This document shows positions 52,114 to 57,466 of a stretch of DNA of 57,466 bases, in pieces. The first letter of the stretch is position 1; every line of letters begins with the position of its first letter. The position numbers and the translations under genes were made by a program. The notes below the pieces were generated by a model. The model worked only from the letters and a program-made list of their open reading frames with translations, ran no database searches and was not told the DNA's origin. This DNA comes from Anaerolineae bacterium (GTDB lineage: Bacteria > Chloroflexota > Anaerolineae > Promineifilales > Promineifilaceae), in NCBI GenBank assembly GCA_028277515.1, contig JANQGC010000324.1, positions 1-57,466 on the forward strand, read 5' to 3'.

Positions 52114-53160
52114 TCACTTGTGGGTCAGTGGGTAATTTTCTCGCAAGTGAGCAATAATCGCGCCAATTTCGCTGTAACAATTAATTCCCTCTACACCTTC
52201 GATTTGCCAACTAGGAAGATCGCCATTCACAGTATCTGGTAGTGCGACGACCTTGACTGATGTCTGTTCATCTGTTGAAGAGGGAGCAACCATATAGCCT
52301 ACACGTTCCAAAGCACGGCGTAGCCAGTGACCAGCCAGCCCATCAGCTTCAATCGAAATTTGTCCTGCATAAGCTTGTCGGTAGCGGAAACCGCCAACTT
52401 CCCGATCAAAGTCCAGCTCTGTGCTGGCAAAAGTGGCCTCAAACGCCCCATTTAGTACTAGATCCTCTGGCGCACCATGGATAAAGCGTCCTTCACCGGT
52501 GATAAGCCAAAGCGTGTCCGCCGTGCGTAAGGCTAAATCAAGATCGTGTGTTGACATGAGCACGGCTAATCCGGTCTGACGTGCTAGTCGCCGCAATAGC
52601 CCAGTAATCTCAACCCGCGTGGGCAAATCGAGAAAGGCGGTTGGTTCATCCAGGAGCATAAACTCCGGTTCCTGTGCTAGGGCACGGGCGATCATCACCC
52701 GCTGGCGTTGTCCGTCACTCAGCTCTGTCACCAATTGGTGTGCTAGATCGTCCAGATGGGCCGCTTGAATCGCCCAGCGCACGGCCTGATGATCGCGATG
52801 GGTCAGCCGTCCACGCAGACCGGTGTACGGAAAGCGTCCCAAGCTGATCAACTCATATACAGTAAGATTGCCAACTTGGAGGCGGTCAGTGAGGACGACG
52901 CTGAGACGCTGAGCGAGTGCTTTTTTTTCGAGCTGCTCGAATGCGACACCACCGATGGTTACTATACCGTGTAAGGCTGGTTGTGTACCGGCTAGGGTAC
53001 GCAGTAGCGTAGATTTCCCGGCCCCATTTGGCCCTAACAGACAAGCAAACTCGCCTTGATGCAGTTGAAGATCAAGGGCAGATAAGATGGTTTTTGCTTC
53101 ACTACGACCCTGTCGATAACCGACAGCGAGGCTACGGCCAACGATGACGGCTTTGTTCAT
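52114..53160 (-). CDS. Iron-siderophore/cobalamin-type ABC transporter ATP-binding protein
   Basis: A 348-aa FecE/BtuD-type ATPase: Walker A GPNGAGKST, signature LSDGQRQR, Walker B FMLLDEPTAFLD and the H-loop MSTHDLDLA. The core ends at about residue 245; the following ~100 residues (from about FEATFASTELDFD) are an extra C-terminal domain absent from standard FecE (~255 aa). ATG 53160 overlaps the permease stop by 4 bp (ATGA). It energises import through the permease at 53157. CGGCCG palindromes are scarce in this gene compared with its surroundings. Confidence 0.9.
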   Translation of the reverse strand: MNKAVIVGRSLAVGYRQGRSEAKTILSALDLQLHQGEFACLLGPNGAGKSTLLRTLAGTQPALHGIVTIGGVAFEQLEKKALAQRLSVVLTDRLQVGNLTVYELISLGRFPYTGLRGRLTHRDHQAVRWAIQAAHLDDLAHQLVTELSDGQRQRVMIARALAQEPEFMLLDEPTAFLDLPTRVEITGLLRRLARQTGLAVLMSTHDLDLALRTADTLWLITGEGRFIHGAPEDLVLNGAFEATFASTELDFDREVGGFRYRQAYAGQISIEADGLAGHWLRRALERVGYMVAPSSTDEQTSVKVVALPDTVNGDLPSWQIEGVEGINCYSEIGAIIAHLRENYPLTHK

Positions 53161-54293
53161 AACCAACCACCTCGCCGCGCTCGCAATAATACCCAAAGTG
53201 CCACTGGTGCACCAACAAGCGAAGTGGCGGCGTTAACGGGCAGGTTTAGACTGCTACTTGGCATTTCAGCAAGGATACCACAGGCTAAAGCCAGCATGAT
53301 ACCTATCCAGATAGATGCTGGCACGAGGATGCGGTGATCTGAGGTGCCGAAGAGGCCGCGCGCTAGATGGGGGACGGCAATGCCCAAAAAGCCGATGGGG
53401 CCAGCATAAGCCACCACTGCTCCGGCCATCAATGCGGCACTGGTCATGATGATGAACCGAGCGCGGTGGATGTTCAAGCCCATGCTTTGGGCGTAATTTT
53501 CCCCCAGCAGGAGCGCATTGAGATATTTTGTCGCCAAGGTTGCGATGCTTGCCCCAATTCCGATCACCGTTAGAAAGAAGGGAATCTCATGCCAGCGCAC
53601 TTTATGAAAACTACCGAAGCCCCACTCGACAAATTCACGGGTACGCTGTTCATCAGCAAAGAACACAAGAACTGTCACCGCCGCCGAGACCAAGGCCCCA
53701 ATGACAACACCCAGCAACAAAACCGTCGTCATGTCTTGAACCCGCGCAGCTACGGCCAACATAATCGTCAAGACGGTGAACGCGCCAATCGCCGCACCGG
53801 CCACCGTCCCTAGGTTACCCAGCATTCCCCCGCCGATTGCCCCATACCCGATAGTCACTGGTAAGACAATGACAACCAACGCTACCCCTAGGCTGGCTCC
53901 AGACGAGACGCCCAGGGTAAAAGGGCTGGCCAACGGGTTGCGAAAGAGGGTTTGCATCTGCAAACCAGACAAGCCCAGGCCAATACCTACCGCGATGGCC
54001 GTGAGGGTGCGCGGTAGGCGAATATCCATAACGATGGTACGCCACGATTCTTTCTCCACTGCGCCCCCTGCTAGCACCGCCAACACCTCAGTCAGCGGAA
54101 TCGGCACAGATGACCAACTGAGCGAGAGCAAGAAGGCAAAGAGGCTTAGCCCCATCAGCCCGCCAAAAAGCAGTATACGCTTGCGGTCAATCGTGGCTTG
54201 GACGGCGTCTTCTTCACTTTCATCCGCGAATTGACTGGCTTCGATGATTTGGGCCAACCCACGATTGACCAATACTTTATTTTCCTTTAGCAT
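53157..54293 (-). CDS. Iron-siderophore/cobalamin-type ABC transporter permease (FecCD family)
   Basis: A 378-aa BtuC/FecD-like permease with about ten helices. Family blocks are MDIRLPRTLTAIAVGIGLGLSGLQMQTLFRNPLASPFTLGVSSGA (about residues 89-133, named here by its ends DIRLPR and GVSSGA), WGFGSFHKVRWHE and GPIGFLGIAVPHLARGLFG. The N-terminal ~35 residues are a cytoplasmic extension. It sits between the binding protein gene (21 bp upstream) and the ATPase gene (4-bp overlap). With only one permease gene, a homodimer is expected. Confidence 0.92.
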   Translation of the reverse strand: MLKENKVLVNRGLAQIIEASQFADESEEDAVQATIDRKRILLFGGLMGLSLFAFLLSLSWSSVPIPLTEVLAVLAGGAVEKESWRTIVMDIRLPRTLTAIAVGIGLGLSGLQMQTLFRNPLASPFTLGVSSGASLGVALVVIVLPVTIGYGAIGGGMLGNLGTVAGAAIGAFTVLTIMLAVAARVQDMTTVLLLGVVIGALVSAAVTVLVFFADEQRTREFVEWGFGSFHKVRWHEIPFFLTVIGIGASIATLATKYLNALLLGENYAQSMGLNIHRARFIIMTSAALMAGAVVAYAGPIGFLGIAVPHLARGLFGTSDHRILVPASIWIGIMLALACGILAEMPSSSLNLPVNAATSLVGAPVALWVLLRARRGGWL

Positions 54294-54314
54294 TAGTTGC
54301 TTCCTTGCCGTTGC

Positions 54315-56780
54315 CTATTCACCCGCAATGCGTTCAAGATGGACAACCTCGTGGTCGGGCAGCAACTCTGGGTGGAGGATACTTACCAGATCGGCCAGCA
54401 GTTCATTAACTTTAATCGCTGGCGTTTGGAAGTAATCCTCGTCGCGGCCGAAGCGATGGAACATGTTGCCAGCCCGTAGCGCCTCGAATTCCTCGTTGAG
54501 GGGATCGGTGGCGATGAAGTCGGCCGCGGTCTCCTCTGAGGGCAGATAAGCCAGGCTAAACCAATAGTCGGCCGCTGCTCCTTCCTCTAGAGCCACTTCT
54601 AAAGGGGCACTAGAAGAGAAACCGCCGAAATCAATAAGAGACTCGTCTAGAACACGCACCCCGCCCGCATCTTCAATCAGAATCGACTCAAAACGATTGT
54701 AGAGGCGGGTATTGAACGCGCCTTGGCCGTCGATATGACCCAACAACACAGACGGTTTTTCGGGTTGGGCTTGGGTTAGGTCACGCAGGCGTATGTATTC
54801 CTCAGCAATCGAAGCAAATTGTTCATTGGCCTTAGCCTCTTCGTTGAAAAAGAGAGCTAAAAATTTGAGTTGTTCAGCAGAACCAAGCGGCCCTTCGTCG
54901 AAAGGGTTGTAGAAGACATAAGGAACACCCAGACTACGCGCCTCTTCAATCGTTTCACGGCTATCGTAATCAATCAGGAGATCCGGTTCAAAATCGAGCG
55001 TTGCCTCCCAACCACCACTACTATCTTCAAGAACGGCGAGTTCATCAGCAGCATATTTAGCGTTGATGTTCGGAAGGTATTCAATACCTGTGGGAAGAAA
55101 GCCACCAAAAGCCACTAAAGCCACCAATGGGTCCGACAGATCAAGCAGTTCAACGGCCCCGAGAACACCACCAGCCCCGTCAATTAGGCGCTGTACTGGC
55201 ACCTCAATCACCAGTGCGTCCTCAACCGTGGCTAACTCTTCCGGCACAGGAGTTCCACACTGCACCAGAACGTAACGCTCCTCTACAGGGACGGCGTCTG
55301 GATCACCATAGGTGGAATTAGCTGTAATCACTTTGTAGTGATTGTGGTAAGTGACGCTCCATTGAGAGGTGTACTGTGCCTCTACTTTGTCGGGGAAGTA
55401 GTCAATCGTTGAATCATACGCTTCAGCACACCCGGATAGATTAGCTGTCGGTGCATCAATTGTCGCCCTATTATTTTCGGGAAGAATCGGTTGCAGGTAG
55501 GTAATTTCATGATCAGGCAGCAATGTCGGGTGCAGGATACTGAGGATGTCGGCGAGAACAACGTCGGGATTGATGGTTGCATTATAAGAATAGTCAATCC
55601 CGCGTGAGCCAAAGCGATGGAATGCATGCCCCTGTTGCACGGCTTCAAAGGCGGCCAGCTCGGGTGATGCGTCAATGAACTCTTCTATGGTCTCTTCTTG
55701 CGGTAGCCAAGCCAGATTAAACCAAAAATCAGACTCAATGCCGGCTTCCACGGCCACCTCCAGATCGACGGTAGCAAAACCATTCCCCGGCAGATCTAAC
55801 ACCCGTTGTCCACCTGCATCACGAACTAGAAGCATTTCGTAGCGTTCATTCTGGCGCGTATTCCAAACACCATTACGGATAAAGCCAATTAGAACTTTGG
55901 GTGTTGTCTCTTGTGCTTGTGCCAATGCGCTTAGCTCTAAGTAGTGTGCAATAGCCGGCTCAAGGTGGGCATTTGCCACCTCTTCTTGATTATAGAAAAG
56001 TGACAAAAATTTGAGCTTTTCGGCTGCACCCAACGGACCTTCCTGGTACGGATTGTAGATAACGACAGGAATATTCAATGTATCGGCAACTTCGGCCAAT
56101 ACTTCTTCCTCACCGCTGGACTTAATGTAGATATCCGGCTCCAGTGCCGTCAGCACCTCCAAGTTGGTCTCATACCCCAGTGCTACCATTTCGCCACTCT
56201 GCTGCCGCTCATAGACTGTTGGCAAATAGGGTTGCTCAACTTCTGTCAATCCTGAACCGCCTGAGCCAAGTAGGCCATCCGCCACCCCAAGAAATTCAAA
56301 GGATTCAAAGAGGGCATCATCGCCATCAACCGCGGTCGCAATTGGGATTTCAATCACAGTGGCTTCTTCAAACTCGCCCTCAAGAGCGGGGGCAGGTGTC
56401 CCACATTGCACCAAAATATACACTTGCGGCTTCACTTCTGCATCGGTGCCTGCATGCGTTGAAGCAACGCTGGTCAATGTTTTCACAACTTTGTAATTGT
56501 TGGCATAAGTGACTTCCCACGATTGGGCGTAAAGTGCTTCCACTTTGTTGGGAAAGTAGTCAACGGCTGGGTCATAAGAGTCAACACATTGCCGTAGGTT
56601 TTCATCTGGCTCGCTGACTTGTGAAGGTTCGGTAACGGCCGTTTCCGATTCCGTTTCCATTGTCGGTTCCTCAGCCACTTCTTCATCAAGTGACACATCT
56701 GTCTGAGACTCACCACTGCCCCCACAAGCGGCTAACAGTAACAGGATAAACAACAGTCCGATGAATTGTATCTTTTTCAT
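54315..56780 (-). CDS. Tandem-duplicated ABC substrate-binding lipoprotein (FecB/BtuF type)
   Basis: An 821-aa lipoprotein (lipobox LAAC, Cys19) with an acidic linker to ~residue 60 and then two homologous substrate-binding modules. Module 1 starts at C65 (CVDSYDPAVDYFPNKVEA), module 2 at C451 (CAEAYDSTIDYFPDKVEA), a pitch of 386 residues. Matching landmarks recur in both: VQCGTP, PYVFYNPFDEGPLG/PVVIYNPYQEGPLG, AGGQRVLDLP/AGGVRVLDES and LLPDHE near each end. Each module resembles FecB/BtuF proteins for iron-siderophores or corrinoids. The ligand is not identifiable; the FeoB-like neighbour favours iron. Confidence 0.9.
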   Translation of the reverse strand: MKKIQFIGLLFILLLLAACGGSGESQTDVSLDEEVAEEPTMETESETAVTEPSQVSEPDENLRQCVDSYDPAVDYFPNKVEALYAQSWEVTYANNYKVVKTLTSVASTHAGTDAEVKPQVYILVQCGTPAPALEGEFEEATVIEIPIATAVDGDDALFESFEFLGVADGLLGSGGSGLTEVEQPYLPTVYERQQSGEMVALGYETNLEVLTALEPDIYIKSSGEEEVLAEVADTLNIPVVIYNPYQEGPLGAAEKLKFLSLFYNQEEVANAHLEPAIAHYLELSALAQAQETTPKVLIGFIRNGVWNTRQNERYEMLLVRDAGGQRVLDLPGNGFATVDLEVAVEAGIESDFWFNLAWLPQEETIEEFIDASPELAAFEAVQQGHAFHRFGSRGIDYSYNATINPDVVLADILSILHPTLLPDHEITYLQPILPENNRATIDAPTANLSGCAEAYDSTIDYFPDKVEAQYTSQWSVTYHNHYKVITANSTYGDPDAVPVEERYVLVQCGTPVPEELATVEDALVIEVPVQRLIDGAGGVLGAVELLDLSDPLVALVAFGGFLPTGIEYLPNINAKYAADELAVLEDSSGGWEATLDFEPDLLIDYDSRETIEEARSLGVPYVFYNPFDEGPLGSAEQLKFLALFFNEEAKANEQFASIAEEYIRLRDLTQAQPEKPSVLLGHIDGQGAFNTRLYNRFESILIEDAGGVRVLDESLIDFGGFSSSAPLEVALEEGAAADYWFSLAYLPSEETAADFIATDPLNEEFEALRAGNMFHRFGRDEDYFQTPAIKVNELLADLVSILHPELLPDHEVVHLERIAGE

Positions 56781-56901
56781 TTGTTCCTCATTTCATATAT
56801 CACAGGCATCATTTAGATACCCAATTGTCAATTAAAACAAGCGGTCTCGGTCTAGAGACGAGCCACTCAAAATATGCTATATCTATCCAGCCTCATCCCG
56901 T
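56781..56901. promoter_or_regulatory. Leader/promoter region of the iron-uptake cassette
   Basis: This 121-bp gap must contain the promoter of the SBP-permease-ATPase operon. I see a GAGGAAC ribosome binding site before the SBP start, but no recognisable Fur box, cobalamin riboswitch box or terminator. Confidence 0.4.
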
Positions 56902-57466
56902 TTATCGCAGCACCAGCGCCAGTAAAAATGTGCTAACCAGCGAGGTAAGCGCCTGTCGTCCAGCAATTTTCAACGCCACCCGACCGCCCAACTCCTTGCG
57001 CGCCGTCCACAACGTCACGAGGCAGGCGGTGAGGGTGGAGGCAAGGTAGACCAGCATAAACATTTGCCCCACCGACAACGAAGCCAACAACGCCCCTTCC
57101 CCCTGGTTGAGAATGAGCAGGCCATCTTTGCGCACGATGGCAAAAATAACGCCGGGTGCTACCGCTCCGGGCAGACCAAACAGCCCCAACAGCGGCGATA
57201 AACTCGCTGCCAGCCAATCCAGCAGGCCACTGTCGGCCAGAATGGCCCCGATGGCGCACATCAGCAGGAAGATAGGCATCGCCTGCCAAAGAAACTGCTT
57301 GAGGACGGCGCGCACTCGCCATACGACAGCCCGCCCAGATGGCTTTTGCAGAAAGGAGCGGTCAGCAAGAGAAACGGCCGTTTTCATCGGCAGCGGCTTA
57401 TACCAAATGCGGATATGAATGGCACCGACCACAAACAGCAACAGCAGATAAGGGACAAAGAGCGTT
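56902..57466 (-). CDS. FeoB-like C-terminal region / nucleoside-recognition (Gate) domain, partial at window edge
   Basis: The frame is open to the right edge, so the protein is cut. The visible ~187 residues include three to four hydrophobic helices and a Gate domain: RVRAVLKQFLWQAMPIFLLMCAIGAIL, GVIFAIVRKDG and the final LGGRVALKIAGRQ. This resembles the C-terminal half of the ferrous iron transporter FeoB (compare its FLRKELALVML and RELGWRGAL segments). A stand-alone nucleoside-recognition protein is the alternative, as the GTPase part is not in view. Its 3' end is duplicated at 51991-52063. Confidence 0.7.
   Translation of the reverse strand, partial: TLFVPYLLLLFVVGAIHIRIWYKPLPMKTAVSLADRSFLQKPSGRAVVWRVRAVLKQFLWQAMPIFLLMCAIGAILADSGLLDWLAASLSPLLGLFGLPGAVAPGVIFAIVRKDGLLILNQGEGALLASLSVGQMFMLVYLASTLTACLVTLWTARKELGGRVALKIAGRQALTSLVSTFLLALVLR
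56925..56990. repeat. Direct repeat flanking the iron-uptake cassette (right copy)
   Basis: Same orientation as 51991-52063, with a 32-nt identical core at 56939-56970 and 52008-52039, 4931 bp apart. This copy is part of the intact FeoB-like reading frame. The cassette SBP-permease-ATPase lies exactly between the copies. Confidence 0.8.

Noticed and set aside
51746..52157. Two small plus-strand ORFs beside the ABC exporter
   Set aside because: One crosses the FeoB remnant on its antisense strand and both lack RBS and plausible composition.
56781..56901. Cobalamin riboswitch in front of the importer operon
   Set aside because: The gap is too short (121 bp) and I find no B12-box-like sequence.
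1..57466. CRISPR arrays, tRNA or rRNA genes
   Set aside because: I saw no regularly spaced direct repeats and no tRNA- or rRNA-like sequence by eye; a tool scan would be needed to exclude a single tRNA.

Overview
This 57.5 kb window looks like a chromosomal segment of a Chloroflexota bacterium, most likely Anaerolineae/Ardenticatenia-like. That assignment is inferred from gene content: cofactor F420 enzymes, SpoVS, VanW, a PASTA-less PknB-type kinase, many lipoproteins with Pro/Thr-rich linkers, MurJ plus a penicillin-binding protein, and a two-gene 2-oxoacid:ferredoxin oxidoreductase. GC is near 50%, and the palindrome CGGCCG is conspicuously frequent. I saw no rRNA, tRNA, CRISPR array, transposase or integrase.

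Layout. 0-8 kb: CDP-glucose 4,6-dehydratase, an alkyltransferase-like DNA repair protein, a PBP lipoprotein and an HD hydrolase, then the F420 genes cofE and npdG and an SsnA-type amidohydrolase. 8-19.5 kb: thioredoxin, secreted and membrane proteins of unknown role, a VanW protein, a Ser/Thr kinase, an RpiB-like protein, an MFS-HEAT fusion and an aldo/keto reductase. 19.5-30 kb: a HerA-like ATPase, a methyltransferase, FabF, a DUF2085 protein, then a cytochrome c maturation/thiol-redox block (tlpA-like, ccdA, ccmD, ccmC, ccmB, ccmA). 30-36 kb: MurJ, SpoVS, a membrane-anchored glycosidase-like protein and a serine hydrolase with an SH3 domain. 36-43 kb: an AhpD-like gene with an in-frame TGA at the catalytic cysteine, an unusual type-4 uracil-DNA glycosylase, pdxS/pdxT, a histidine kinase and an AONS/KBL-type enzyme. 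43-51.6 kb: a GntR regulator coupled to korA-korB, a Ppx/GppA phosphatase and a heterodimeric ABC exporter. 52-57.5 kb: an iron-siderophore-type ABC importer whose binding protein is a tandem duplication, bordered by a FeoB-like gene and by a displaced copy of that gene's 3' end.

The most notable observation is the AhpD/carboxymuconolactone-decarboxylase-like gene at 36196-36744 (minus). Its frame is interrupted only by a TGA that falls exactly on the second cysteine of the CxxC motif. A 6-bp stem with a 5-nt G-rich loop starts 10 nt downstream, as expected for a bacterial SECIS. I propose an AhpD-like selenoprotein, which automated annotation would split into two ORFs. Other points of interest are the uracil-DNA glycosylase without any cysteine, four copies of a ~63-bp inverted-repeat element, and the apparent integration scar around the iron-uptake cassette.
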